Part shown: in pieces, positions 18,027 to 27,532 of the stretch
How positions within the stretch are numbered: the first letter of the stretch is position 1
How the letters are laid out: every line of letters begins with the position of its first letter
NCBI GenBank assembly: GCA_049578545.1
Contig: JBAUMF010000066.1
Coordinates: 1 to 51,506, forward strand
Length of the DNA stretch: 51,506 nucleotides
Direction of reading: 5' to 3'
From: DASQBT01 sp049578545
GTDB taxonomy: Bacteria > Pseudomonadota > Gammaproteobacteria > Burkholderiales > Thiobacillaceae
Notes under the pieces: model-generated
What the model was told of the DNA's origin: nothing
The model's database searches: none
The model's input: the letters and a program-made list of their open reading frames with translations, nothing else
Translations under genes and position numbers: made by a program

Positions 18027-21000
18027 GACACGCTCCTGACAGAAGATGAAACGCCGAATCGGCGGAACAGGATTGGCAGCAGGATCAAGGTAAGCAGCGT
18101 CGAGGTGATCAAACCGCCTATGACCACGATCGCGAGAGGCTTCTGAATTTCAGAACCCGGACCGCTGGCAGCAAGCAGTGGGACAAGACCGAACGCAGCA
18201 ATGCTCGCCGTCATCAACACCGGCCTTAGCCTGCGCCGCGCTCCTTCGACCACCACCTCTTCCACTTTCATGCCCTGTGCAAGCAGCTGGTTGAAATAGG
18301 ACACCAGCACCACGCCGTTCAACACGGCGATACCGAGCAGCGCGATGAACCCGACCGAAGCCGGGACAGACAGGTACTCCCCTGTGACCCAGAGGGCGAA
18401 GATGCCCCCCACCATGGCAAAGGGCACATTGGACAACACCAGCACCGCCTGACGCACGCTCCGGAAGGTAGCGAACAGGATGCCAAAAATCAGCAGCAAG
18501 GCGATGGGCACCACGATGGCGAGCCGCTGCGCAGCGCGCTGCTGGTTCTCAAACTGGCCGCCCCAGGTGATCCGGTAGCCGGGAGGAAGCTGCACATCAT
18601 GCGCCACCCGCCGTTTGGCTTCTTCGACAAAGCCCACCAGATCGCGTCCAGCCACGTTCGCCTGGACGACCACAAAGCGTGCGGCATTTTCACGTTTGAT
18701 GGCAACCGGGCCTTCCACGCGCTCGATTGTTGCCACTGCCGTGATGGGAACTGCACGGCCATCTGCAAGGGTCATTTGCAGCTGGGCAAACAAGCCGGGA
18801 GACGAACGCAAGGTTTCCTGCCCGCGCATCACCAGGGGAATGCGCCGCCCGGCTTCGCTGACAACCCCAAGCTTGTCGCCTTCAAGCTGCGATTTGAGCA
18901 GTCGGGCCAGCGCATCCGCATCCAGCCCCAACCGGCCCGCAGCAAGGCGATCAACCGTAACACTCATATACTGCACACCCTCGTTCTTCTGGCTGAACAC
19001 ATCCTGTGAACCCGGCAGTTTCCTGAGCGTCTCTTCGATTCGGGTTGCAAGCTGGTTGAGGGTGGCGATATCCGTACCGAACACCTTGACCGCCAGGTCG
19101 CCGCGTGAGCCGGTCAGCATTTCCGATACCCGCATGTCGATGGGCTGGGTGAAACCGTAGTTGATGCCGGGAAAATCCTCCATCACCGCGCGGATTTGCT
19201 CCATCAGCCAGTCTTTGTCCGGCTGGCGCCATTGATTGCGCGACTTGAGCACCAGAAACGTATCCGTTTCGTTCAAGCCCATGGGGTCAAGCCCCAGTTC
19301 GTCCGACCCTGACCGGGCGACGACACCCTTTACTTCCGGTACACGCTTGAGAATGGCTTGTTCCACGGCCTGATCAGTCGTAATGGTTTGCTCCAGACTG
19401 ATCGAGGGCAGTTTTTCCAGTTGCAGGATCAGGTCGCCTTCATCCATGTTAGGAAGGAAGGTTTTGCCAATCAGCGGATAAACAGCCGCAGCCGCGACCA
19501 GCAGAGCCAACGCGCCAATAATGACAGGTCCCGGTCTAGCCATTGCCGCCCTGAGCACGGGGGTATAAAGCGCCAGTGCCTTGCGCGGCAGCCAGGGTTC
19601 TCCCTGATGGTCCTGCTTGAGCAGGTAAGAGCTGATGGCCGGAATCACCGTCAGCGACAGCAGCAACGAGCCGGTCATGGCGAAGACGATGGTCAATGCC
19701 ACCGGCTTGAACAGCTTGCCTTCGAGCCCTTCCAGTGTGAGCAGCGGCAGGAAGACAATGGCGATGATGAGGATGCCTGATGCGACCGGCACCGCAACTT
19801 CGCGCGTGGCACGGTAAATGAGGTGCAGGCGTGGATGGCGATGCGTTCCCGATTCGTACGACAACTGGCTTTCGATGTTTTCCACCACCACGACTGCCGC
19901 GTCGACCAGCATGCCAATAGCAATGGCCAACCCGCCCAGGCTCATCAGGTTGGCAGACATGTCGAACTGGCGCATCAGCACAAAGGTGAACAGGGCCGAG
20001 AGTGGCAGGATGACCGCAACAACGAACGCAGCACGGATGTTGCCCAAAAACAGTAACAGCAGAACCAGCACGAGCACGACTGCTTCCAGCAGGGCATGGG
20101 AAACCGTGCTGACTGCGCGTTCCACAAGATTTCCCCGGTTGTAGAACGGCACAAGCTTCACACCCTGCGGCAGTGTCTTTTCGATCTCCGCAAGCTTGGC
20201 GGAAACGCCTTCCACAAGTTGTCGTGCATTCGCGCCACGCAGGCCCAGCACCAGTCCTTCCACCGCCTCGGCCTTGCCGTCCCTGGTAACCGCCCCGTAG
20301 CGAGTCAGGCTGCCGATACGAACCTGGGCGACATCACCCACGCGAACAGGAATCCCGCCCTTGTCGGCCACCACGATGGATCCCAGATCATCAAGACTCC
20401 TGACTGCGCCCTCCACGCGCACTAGCCAGACCTCCTCGCCATCCTTGATGCGGCCTGCACCGTCATTGCGGTTATTGAGCGACACGGCATTGGCCAACTG
20501 GTCAAGCGTTACGCCGCGTGCAGCAAGCGCGGCCATATCGGGCACAACCTCAAAGGTCTTGACGTAGCCCCCCAGCGAATTCACATCAGCAACGCCAGGC
20601 AAGCTACGAAGTTGGGGCCGAATGACCCAATCCAGCAAGGTACGCCGTTCGGCAAGCGTCAGCGGTCCTTCCACGGTAAACATGAACATCTCGCCCAACG
20701 GTGTGGTGATGGGAGCCAGGCCTCCCGATATGCCCGGCGGCAAGTCCGCCATCACTCCATTCAGGCGCTCGGCTACCTGCTGGCGAGCCCAGTAGATATC
20801 GGTACCTTCGTCAAAATCGATGGTGATGTCAGTCAGTGCATATTTGGATGTGGAGCGCAGGATACGCTGGTGCGGAATGCCCAGCATTTCCATTTCGATG
20901 GGCGCGGCGATACGCGACTCCACTTCTTCGGGCGTCATGCCCGGCGCCTTCAGGATCAACTTGACCTGGGTGGTCGATACGTCCGGGAAGGCATCGATGG

Positions 21001-21106
21001 GCAATTGCAAATAGGCGCGCACGCCTAACGCCGTGAGCATCGCCACCACGGCAAGCGTCAACAATCGCTGGGACAGCGAAAACTCGACTAATTTGGCAAG
21101 CATCAT
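18023..21106 (-). CDS. Heavy-metal efflux RND transporter (CzcA/CusA family)
   Basis: This 1027-residue inner-membrane proton antiporter has the RND layout of 12 helices and two large periplasmic loops (LPIDAFPDVSTTQV, TPEEVESRIAAPIE near the start; DEGDLILQLEKLPS after helix 6). The proton-relay helix 4 reads AIGMLVDAAVVVVEN. Classic Co/Zn/Cd CzcA has DFG at this place, while CusA-like and orphan groups have AIG with a single Asp, so substrate divalency should not be assumed. It ends with the usual VLSNVPFAMVGGIFALW and ALLGIAVLNGVV segments. It overlaps czcB-like by 4 nt (ATGA). Confidence 0.92.
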   Translation of the reverse strand: MMLAKLVEFSLSQRLLTLAVVAMLTALGVRAYLQLPIDAFPDVSTTQVKLILKAPGMTPEEVESRIAAPIEMEMLGIPHQRILRSTSKYALTDITIDFDEGTDIYWARQQVAERLNGVMADLPPGISGGLAPITTPLGEMFMFTVEGPLTLAERRTLLDWVIRPQLRSLPGVADVNSLGGYVKTFEVVPDMAALAARGVTLDQLANAVSLNNRNDGAGRIKDGEEVWLVRVEGAVRSLDDLGSIVVADKGGIPVRVGDVAQVRIGSLTRYGAVTRDGKAEAVEGLVLGLRGANARQLVEGVSAKLAEIEKTLPQGVKLVPFYNRGNLVERAVSTVSHALLEAVVLVLVLLLLFLGNIRAAFVVAVILPLSALFTFVLMRQFDMSANLMSLGGLAIAIGMLVDAAVVVVENIESQLSYESGTHRHPRLHLIYRATREVAVPVASGILIIAIVFLPLLTLEGLEGKLFKPVALTIVFAMTGSLLLSLTVIPAISSYLLKQDHQGEPWLPRKALALYTPVLRAAMARPGPVIIGALALLVAAAAVYPLIGKTFLPNMDEGDLILQLEKLPSISLEQTITTDQAVEQAILKRVPEVKGVVARSGSDELGLDPMGLNETDTFLVLKSRNQWRQPDKDWLMEQIRAVMEDFPGINYGFTQPIDMRVSEMLTGSRGDLAVKVFGTDIATLNQLATRIEETLRKLPGSQDVFSQKNEGVQYMSVTVDRLAAGRLGLDADALARLLKSQLEGDKLGVVSEAGRRIPLVMRGQETLRSSPGLFAQLQMTLADGRAVPITAVATIERVEGPVAIKRENAARFVVVQANVAGRDLVGFVEEAKRRVAHDVQLPPGYRITWGGQFENQQRAAQRLAIVVPIALLLIFGILFATFRSVRQAVLVLSNVPFAMVGGIFALWVTGEYLSVPASVGFIALLGIAVLNGVVLVSYFNQLLAQGMKVEEVVVEGARRRLRPVLMTASIAAFGLVPLLAASGPGSEIQKPLAIVVIGGLITSTLLTLILLPILFRRFGVSSSVRSVS

Positions 21107-22185
21107 TCACCCCCGCCTTGCCAAATCGCTTTCAATGACGCGAGTCCCGCAACCGCAATCTGCTCCTTGCCATTGAGTGCCCCACTGACAAACGCGTGGT
21201 CGGATGCGTGCGATACCAGACTGACCGGCTCCGCCTTGAAACCCTGGCCCACCGCAACAAACAGATAGGGGCGCCCCCGCTGCCAGACCAAGGCTCTGGT
21301 TGGCACTTCCCATTGCCCCGTTGACGGCAATGACCCAAGTTGGGCCTCCAGTTGCTGACCTGGCCGGAGCATGTTTTGCGGATCACGAATTTCCGCACGC
21401 ACACTCAGTGTTTGTGCACTCCCCACCAGCGCACCAATTGATGTCACCTTGCCTGCCGCCTGCGAACCGGTTACGGAAACAGCCTGACCGATTGATATCC
21501 GGCGTGCACGGTCAGCGGGTACCTTGATATCAAGCACCAGCCGCGACAGGTCCGCGACCTTGTAAAGCGGGCCACCCGCATCCACCCGTTGACCGACAGT
21601 TGCCGGTTGTTCCAGTACCACTCCGTCCAGCGGTGCAGCCACTGGCAGGCTGGCGTTTAGCTTGCCCCCGCCTATCCGGGAAATGCTGCCAGTTCCCAGA
21701 CCGTATGCACGCAAGGTTGCTCTCTGGGCGTTGTATTCGGCCTCGGCTTGGGTCAGCTCTGCCTGAGCGGAACGAAGACGCGATTCGGCAATGATGCCTT
21801 CTGCAAACAATTTCTCATCGCGCGCCGCTTTTTCCCTTGCCACCTTGAGGCGCGCGCCCGCCATCATCAGTCCGCGCTGCTCGGCCAGCAGTTCAGTGCT
21901 GGAAAGCAGCGCCAGAGTCTGCCCTGCTTTTACCCGGTCGCCCGGTGCCTTGTTCAGCTGGGTCACCAGGCCCGAAACCGGCGCCACCACCATGCGCAAA
22001 CGCCCGGCCGACACTTCCACCTGCGCCGGCCAGCCTGTTCGGACAACGCCTGAAAAGGAGCCCAATGGCGCGGTCTGAATGCCCAACGACTTCTGCTGCT
22101 GGACCGACAGCTTGAAACCGTCTTCCGCCCAGGCGGACAAACCCAGGGCAGACAACATAACCAGTCTGAGGAAGAACCGTGACAT
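21103..22185 (-). CDS. RND periplasmic adaptor (CzcB-like)
   Basis: This 360-residue membrane-fusion protein bridges the pump and the outer-membrane channel. It has a signal peptide (about 1-20), a barrel-sandwich biotinyl-like domain (VVAPVSGLVTQLNKAPGDRVKAGQ), an alpha hairpin (RLKVAREKAARDEKLFAEGI), the second lipoyl half (VAAPLDGVVLEQPATVGQRV) and a beta-barrel domain. No His/Cys-rich extra metal domain is seen. It is the second gene of the efflux operon, 81 bp after the His-rich gene. Confidence 0.9.
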   Translation of the reverse strand: MSRFFLRLVMLSALGLSAWAEDGFKLSVQQQKSLGIQTAPLGSFSGVVRTGWPAQVEVSAGRLRMVVAPVSGLVTQLNKAPGDRVKAGQTLALLSSTELLAEQRGLMMAGARLKVAREKAARDEKLFAEGIIAESRLRSAQAELTQAEAEYNAQRATLRAYGLGTGSISRIGGGKLNASLPVAAPLDGVVLEQPATVGQRVDAGGPLYKVADLSRLVLDIKVPADRARRISIGQAVSVTGSQAAGKVTSIGALVGSAQTLSVRAEIRDPQNMLRPGQQLEAQLGSLPSTGQWEVPTRALVWQRGRPYLFVAVGQGFKAEPVSLVSHASDHAFVSGALNGKEQIAVAGLASLKAIWQGGGE

Positions 22186-22266
22186 GGCCTGAATACCTCA
22201 TGTTTATAAGGGCGATCAAGCGCCGAATCTGGCGCAGCCAAATGCAGCGCCAACCGAACAGGATAG

Positions 22267-22662
22267 TCAGGCTAAAGGGGGAGCGAGGGTCAGAGGCCAG
22301 GTGTAATCGGGAAACGCCCCTGGAGGCGCTTGCGGATAACCCGCGCGGAAAGCAGATGCCGAAACAGCCGCAAGGAATTTAGTCTGGTTAGAAACCAGCG
22401 CAGGCTGCTGAGGTTCACCGATATTCTTAAGAGCAATGTCCGTATCCGGCTTATGTGCCTGCGGCATCCCCATCACCCAGTGATCAACGCCGGGGTCCAG
22501 CTTCAGGGTGGGACCGGGATCATCCACCACGCCCGTTTGCATGTGAACATGCAAGCCTTCCGGACCAGCCTGCCCGTGTGCGTGAGCGTGCAGGAACGGT
22601 CCCAGCATCTGCAGCAAAAAGAGGAAAAGTGTGACGAAGACACGGGCAGATCGAAGAACCAT
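22267..22662 (-). CDS. Small His-rich membrane or secreted protein
   Basis: This 131-residue protein begins with a hydrophobic segment (VFVTLFLFLLQMLGPF) followed by a His-rich stretch (HAHAHGQAGPEGLHVHMQ) and then a mostly polar tail. Small His-rich genes are common at the head of metal-efflux RND operons, where the His cluster probably binds metal. The start at 22662 is chosen because it gives a signal-like segment; a longer frame to 22683 is open. It is the first gene of the operon. I cannot assign a named family. Confidence 0.6.
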   Translation of the reverse strand: MVLRSARVFVTLFLFLLQMLGPFLHAHAHGQAGPEGLHVHMQTGVVDDPGPTLKLDPGVDHWVMGMPQAHKPDTDIALKNIGEPQQPALVSNQTKFLAAVSASAFRAGYPQAPPGAFPDYTWPLTLAPPLA

Positions 22663-23019
22663 GCTGCGAATTCTAGCGGCCAACTTAGACCTCGTCTACA
22701 TATTGGAGAGCGTTGACAAGTGGCTCAAACCAACGCCTGCCAACGTGCCCAAGATTGACGAAGGTGCCAGCGAAACCTGCGCAGATGGGGTTCGCCAAGA
22801 AACCGACATGAGTCAAGCCCCTATATCAATCAAGCCGTCGGCGAAGAGAAGTGACACCAAACCGCATGATGCTCCTTCCTGGAAGAGTCAAACAATCAGG
22901 AAGTTTCGTCCGGACGCATCCGGCTAATGCCTGACTAGTCGCAACTGCCTAAACGGAACCAAGCGCAAAGAACTGGCAAACTTCGATGTTAACGAATTTG
23001 ATGGGCCAAAGAATAACGC
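22663..23019. other. Gap between efflux operon and DUF488 gene
   Basis: I see no supported gene in these 357 bp. A plus-strand open frame (22631-22927) overlaps the His-rich gene on the other strand and has no ribosome site. The efflux promoter should be near 22670-22760. Confidence 0.4.
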
Positions 23020-23406
23020 TCACCTGATTTGTGCTCCTCTCTTTTCGAGAAGTATTTTCAGTATTGATCGATGGCAGCGCGATTCATCTTCGCAATAACA
23101 TCCGATCGCGAAATCCGTTTGATGAGATAGTGCGGCGAGCAGGTCCAGATCCCGTTGCGCGCATGGCAACTTCATTTCAGCAAGAAACTTGCGCTTGAAC
23201 ACTTTCCAGGATTTCTCGTCTTCTAATGAACAAGCCTCCTTCAGCAGCGCCTCGCTGGGAGAAAGATTTGGAAACCACACGTCGTAGATGTTTCTCGGCG
23301 CGTAGTCTTCCTTGCGAATACCCCTCGGGGGGCGCCGTACCGTGCCGATTCGCAACCCCTCATTAGCCATCCTGAGGCTGCCCAGTCTTACGATTCTGAT
23401 AGCCAT
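23020..23406 (-). CDS. DUF488 family protein
   Basis: This 128-residue protein shows the DUF488 pattern: the start MAIRIVRLGSLR, GTVRRPPRGIRKEDYAPRNIYDVWFP, and the C-terminal IGCYCEDESRCHRSIL, where Cys and His residues cluster. DUF488 proteins are small Rossmann-like cytoplasmic proteins of unknown activity. Start 23406 has GGAGAG at the right distance; the longer frame to 23463 is not used. It appears monocistronic. Confidence 0.85.
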   Translation of the reverse strand: MAIRIVRLGSLRMANEGLRIGTVRRPPRGIRKEDYAPRNIYDVWFPNLSPSEALLKEACSLEDEKSWKVFKRKFLAEMKLPCAQRDLDLLAALSHQTDFAIGCYCEDESRCHRSILKILLEKRGAQIR

Positions 23407-23463
23407 TGGCTCTCCATCCCGCTTCCACCTGATCGGCTTTGCTTCCTGACAAGATACCCGCAA

Positions 23464-23796
23464 TCAGCGCTGTCTGGGAATCGGTCGTCACGCCTGTTTA
23501 TGCGTCACTGTGAAAGCATCAACGACACTCGAGCGTAAGGTCAATGCAACCGCATCGCACGTTGTGCTCCTGTCCGCCCAACTTTTCCTCCCTGAATCGG
23601 ATAGTGTTGATCAAACGCGCACTCAGATAGAGTAAACGAATGGTTAGGCCCAACGCCCGCGCAGTTGCGCTCAAACGCAATAAATCGAAGGACATACGCT
23701 ATTGACCCTGTTCCATGGCAAACGCAACTGCGGAATCTGAAGAAGAGGCAGTTCAACTCACAATTAACCATCCCGTGACGGGATCGCTTCGTCGTT
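23464..23796. other. Gap without supported gene
   Basis: This 333-bp region follows the cyclic-nucleotide operon. Open frames on either strand show no family resemblance. It contains several short inverted repeats, for example CATCCCGTGACGGGAT near 23771-23786, but none is followed by a T tract. Confidence 0.4.
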
Positions 23797-24459
23797 TCAC
23801 TCCTGACGGTGACCGACCGCATGGGCTTCCGGGCTTGAACCCCCCAGCCACTCTGTAGCGATCTCGCGCAATTCTGCATCGATGTGATTCTGGCAGGCCT
23901 GCATGAACGGCCTCACCTCATTGCCGCCGATGAGAGTGAGGAAGTGGCAGGCATCCGCACGCAGCAGCGGATCGTCCGCGTTGAGCAAGGCACCGAGTTC
24001 AGGAATTAGTGCTTTGGTCAGGCTGGTTCCGTGAAACTCTTCCAGCACGGCGCCAATGCCAAGCCTGACTGCCATGCTGGTTTCCGGATCGGTCATGAGC
24101 CTGGCAAGCGAATGAATGCGTTCCGGTTCCCTCTTGACCAGCGCTTCGAAACCTGCGCGTTTGCCGGTCTTGAGCAGGTCGAGCACATAAGCATCGAAGA
24201 CGGATTCGTCATTGACCCCCTGGGCATAGCGTTTTAGCTTGGCTGGAGGAATGACGCCCTGGATTTCGTATGGGCCGATATTTGTCCATGGCACGGATTG
24301 GACATTCCGCTGTTCAGCCACGTCGGTGTGCACGGCAACATTGATGACTTCGAGCCGACCGATCACACCTTCCTTCAGCAGTCCGGTCAGAGCCTGATGC
24401 ATCGCGGGGCAATTCGGGCAGCCGCCGGTGATCAGCAGCAGCGCATCGGGAATTACCAC
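23797..24459 (-). CDS. Thioredoxin-fold and HEAT-repeat protein
   Basis: This 220-residue protein joins a glutaredoxin/thioredoxin-like N-terminal domain with the redox motif CPNC (LITGGCPNCPAMHQAL) and cis-Pro region QSVPWTNIG to a C-terminal half (about 90-205) that resembles HEAT repeats (RIHSLARLMTDPETSMAVRLGIGAV; LLNADDPLLRADACHFL). No signal peptide is seen, so it should be cytoplasmic. It overlaps the phosphodiesterase gene by 7 nt. Such two-domain proteins are uncommon; the HEAT part may bind a protein partner whose thiols the thioredoxin part acts on. Confidence 0.7.
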   Translation of the reverse strand: MVIPDALLLITGGCPNCPAMHQALTGLLKEGVIGRLEVINVAVHTDVAEQRNVQSVPWTNIGPYEIQGVIPPAKLKRYAQGVNDESVFDAYVLDLLKTGKRAGFEALVKREPERIHSLARLMTDPETSMAVRLGIGAVLEEFHGTSLTKALIPELGALLNADDPLLRADACHFLTLIGGNEVRPFMQACQNHIDAELREIATEWLGGSSPEAHAVGHRQE

Positions 24460-25220
24460 TCAATCACCTGCTTCTGCTGCAGTGCGCGCAGGTTCCAGCT
24501 GGGAGCAGCCTGTTTGAGCTCGGCCATGATGGCATCTTCGTTGCCGGGCTTGAGGTGGGTAATCCACACCTTTGGCTGTACGGTGAGTCGCGCCAGATCG
24601 CGCGCCAGCGAATCGGGCCAATGGTGTTTGGATGCGACCGCAATGTCTTTCAGGGCATTTTCGAACGAGGTTTCGATGATGAGGTGATGCAGGTCGGCAA
24701 TGTGATTGAGCGCATGGATGAACGCATCATTGCTTGTCGTATCGCCGGAAAACACCAGTGAGCCGTCATCAGGGCTGACGATCCGCCAAGCGCAGGTGGG
24801 CACCACGTGCTCGACCGGCAACGGCGTGAATTCCCGCCCACCCAGCTGGATCGTGGAACCAAGCTGCACGGAGTGAAAGCGCAGCCACGGATTGGAGGAC
24901 GATGGAATTTCGCGAAAATCAGGCCACAGCTTCCAGTTGAACAGGTGTTTGTCGAGGATAGTAAGCACCTCGGGCAGCGCATATACGGTGACCGGCGACT
25001 GACGCATTTCACCCACCGCATCCAGCAGCAGGGGCAATCCCAGTACATGATCGAGATGGCTATGGGTCAGGAATACCTGGTCGATCTGCGCCAACTGTTC
25101 CAGAGTCAGGGTGGTGATGCCGGAGCCCGCATCCAGCAGCGTATCATCGTCCACCTGATAGCACGTGGTATGTCGGCCACTGCCGATTCCACCGCTACAG
25201 CCCAGTACAGTCAGTCTCAT
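24453..25220 (-). CDS. Class II-type 3',5'-cyclic nucleotide phosphodiesterase (MBL fold)
   Basis: This 255-residue cytoplasmic metallo-beta-lactamase-fold protein carries HSHLDHVLG, the class II cyclic nucleotide phosphodiesterase signature, plus the downstream PVEHVVPTCAW, SGDTTSND and THLKPG metal/substrate segments; the order matches yeast PDE1 and bacterial CpdP-type enzymes. It probably hydrolyses cAMP or cGMP. It lies 98 bp downstream of an adenylate cyclase gene on the same strand, so synthesis and breakdown of the same messenger may be encoded together. Confidence 0.8.
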   Translation of the reverse strand: MRLTVLGCSGGIGSGRHTTCYQVDDDTLLDAGSGITTLTLEQLAQIDQVFLTHSHLDHVLGLPLLLDAVGEMRQSPVTVYALPEVLTILDKHLFNWKLWPDFREIPSSSNPWLRFHSVQLGSTIQLGGREFTPLPVEHVVPTCAWRIVSPDDGSLVFSGDTTSNDAFIHALNHIADLHHLIIETSFENALKDIAVASKHHWPDSLARDLARLTVQPKVWITHLKPGNEDAIMAELKQAAPSWNLRALQQKQVIEW

Positions 25221-25318
25221 CTTGCCCCACCAAATCCTTTAACAGGGTGGACAAGAGGCCTACTTTCACCCTGCCCTCGTGTCCTCTGTGTGAAATTCTA
25301 TCTTGAAGTGCGCCGCAC

Positions 25319-27532
25319 CTACTTGGTGGTATAGACAAATACGCCATCCCAATCCTGCGCCGGTGGATTTTCACGGAAGTGCGCAATCCGGTCCAGATAG
25401 GTTTCGCACAGCCCGCAGGGTACGATGGCCGCCAGTTCGTGCAGGAGGGTTTCTGCGCCGGTCCAGTCCTGCTTCTGATAACGCTCGAACGCCGCTTCGA
25501 ACAGCTGTGCCATCTTGCTTGCATCCTCGCTCAGCTCCCCCTTGCGACCAAGCGGCTGGTAGATGGTGACTGGCTTCTCCTTGCCCTTGACCCGTACCAC
25601 ATCGATTTTCATGAACTGGTGGACATGGTCAGCTGCCACCGTGGTTTCCGTCGCCAGGATGCCAACACCATACTGCTTGGTGATGCCCTCCAGTCGAGAG
25701 CCGAGGTTAACCGCATCGCCCATCACGGTATAGGACAGGCGGAATTCGGAGCCCATGTTGCCCACGCTCATGCGGCCCGTGTTGACCCCCACGCCGATTT
25801 TCACCTCGGGCCAGCCGCGCGCAGCGAATTCCTTGTTCAGCCCCGGCAGCGCAGCCTGCATTTCGAGTCCAGCCTGCACCGCGAGTTCGGCATGGTTGGG
25901 CGTTTCCACCGGCGCGTTCCAGAACGCCATGACCGCGTCGCCGATGTACTTGTCGATGGTGCCGCGGTGCTGCTGGACGATGGCCGTCATGCGCGAGAGA
26001 TAGGCGTTGAGCACCTCCGCCAGTTCAGTGGGTGGCAGGCTCTCGGAAAAATTGGTGAAGCCGCGGATGTCTGAGAACAGCACCGTCATCTCGCGCGACT
26101 GCCCTTCCATACTGTAATTCGTTGGATCCTGACTCATCTTGTCCGCCAGTTCCGGCGGCACATACTGACCAAACAATTTGGTAATCTGCCGCTTGGAACG
26201 AGCCTCGACAAAGAAACCGTAAGCGGTATTGAGGAGGAACAGGCCAATTACGGTCACAAGCGGTGCAGCGAGGGGCAGCACCCAGTGATGATTCCACGCC
26301 AGACCATACGCCACGAGCAGTCCGCCCCCCAAGCCCAGCGCCAGAAGCAAATCACCCAACGGGCCGAACAGGGCCATGCCCAGCACCATCAGCACCCCAA
26401 GGCCGATTATTGCCACCAGTTCTGCCGTCTTGGCCCAGGGTGGAGTGACCCTTATGGTGCCATCCAGCATGCCTGCCATCAGGTGCGCATGGATTGCGAC
26501 ACCGGGGTAGATGTTATAGAACGGTGTGACACGCAGGTCGGCCAGGCCAGGCGCGGTGGAGCCCACCAGCATGATGCGATTTTCGAGCTGTTTCGCGCTG
26601 ACCCTGCCAGCCAGCACATCGGCAGCCGAAAAATACGGAAAGGGAGTACCGGCGCGATAGGGAATGAAAATTCTTCCGTTGGCATCGACCGGTACCTTGA
26701 GCCCGCCCACTTCCAGCCACGGCTGGCGATAGGGAACACCCAGCAAGGAAACCTTGTCCTCGCCTGCGACCAGCGGATCCCCGCCAAATGCCGCGCGCAG
26801 GGTTTCAACACTCAACGCGCCATAGGCCGCTCCCTGATACTGCTGGGTCAGTGACCAGCGCCGGGCGGTACCATCCGCATCGGGAAAGCTGTTGAAATAG
26901 CCCGCGACCGGAGCGGCCTGCTCCAACTTAGCCAGATTCGTGCCATATCCGGCGGCAAGGTCGGGGGTGTAGGGCAACTTGCGCGCGTCACTGAAATCCG
27001 GCGCAGGCAATACGCCGGTGGTCTCGGGCGGCAAATCCTTTGGAATGAAGTAATAGCCCAGGGAAACAGCCTTGTCCTTGAGGCTTTGAGCGAACAGGCC
27101 ATCGTGATCGAGTCGGGGACGCAATTGCTCATAGGCGGCCAGGAACTGCCCCTCACTCGACAGCGGGCCTCTTGCCAGCTTGTCCAGCGCCGCGATCCCG
27201 GAACTGACATCCGGCTCGGCAAAAACCACGTCGAAGCCCAGGCCGGCGACACCATAGTCGTTGAACAATCGGTCAACCAACGTGGCCATCTTGTCTCGCC
27301 CCCATGGCCAGCGGCCGACTTCCTTCAGGCTTTTTTCATCGATGTCGAGAATAGCGATGCGGTCGTCCACCCCGTCGGGCGCATTTGCACGCAGCCAGCT
27401 GTCATACAGCGCCGCTTCCAGCTTGTCGAGGTAAGGCAGGCGGATTCCTTCCCCTGCCTGCAGTGCAAGCAGGGCGATGAGGGCCCCTGACAGAGCCCAC
27501 TGTCCCCACAGTATCTTCTTCGGCCGCTTCAC
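25319..27532 (-). CDS. CHASE2-domain class III adenylate/guanylate cyclase
   Basis: This is a 737-residue membrane cyclase. It has an N-terminal helix (WALSGALIALLALQAGEG), an extracytoplasmic CHASE2 sensor (about 30-340), three helices (VAIIGLGVLMVLGMALFG; LLLALGLGGGLLVAYGLAW; PLVTVIGLFLLNTAYGFF) and a C-terminal class III catalytic domain. The metal-binding Asp residues are in VLFSDIRGFTNF and IGDAVMAFWN; the Lys of DKYIGD and the Thr of YTVMGDAVN are the positions that favour adenine, so cAMP is the likely product. It overlaps the M48 protease gene by 4 nt. Confidence 0.9.
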   Translation of the reverse strand: MKRPKKILWGQWALSGALIALLALQAGEGIRLPYLDKLEAALYDSWLRANAPDGVDDRIAILDIDEKSLKEVGRWPWGRDKMATLVDRLFNDYGVAGLGFDVVFAEPDVSSGIAALDKLARGPLSSEGQFLAAYEQLRPRLDHDGLFAQSLKDKAVSLGYYFIPKDLPPETTGVLPAPDFSDARKLPYTPDLAAGYGTNLAKLEQAAPVAGYFNSFPDADGTARRWSLTQQYQGAAYGALSVETLRAAFGGDPLVAGEDKVSLLGVPYRQPWLEVGGLKVPVDANGRIFIPYRAGTPFPYFSAADVLAGRVSAKQLENRIMLVGSTAPGLADLRVTPFYNIYPGVAIHAHLMAGMLDGTIRVTPPWAKTAELVAIIGLGVLMVLGMALFGPLGDLLLALGLGGGLLVAYGLAWNHHWVLPLAAPLVTVIGLFLLNTAYGFFVEARSKRQITKLFGQYVPPELADKMSQDPTNYSMEGQSREMTVLFSDIRGFTNFSESLPPTELAEVLNAYLSRMTAIVQQHRGTIDKYIGDAVMAFWNAPVETPNHAELAVQAGLEMQAALPGLNKEFAARGWPEVKIGVGVNTGRMSVGNMGSEFRLSYTVMGDAVNLGSRLEGITKQYGVGILATETTVAADHVHQFMKIDVVRVKGKEKPVTIYQPLGRKGELSEDASKMAQLFEAAFERYQKQDWTGAETLLHELAAIVPCGLCETYLDRIAHFRENPPAQDWDGVFVYTTK

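Noticed and set aside
23660..23680. GTTAGGC...CCCAAC near 23642-23653 as an integron attC site
   Set aside because: The motif is short and palindromic by chance; no second pair of core sites and no integrase or cassette array.
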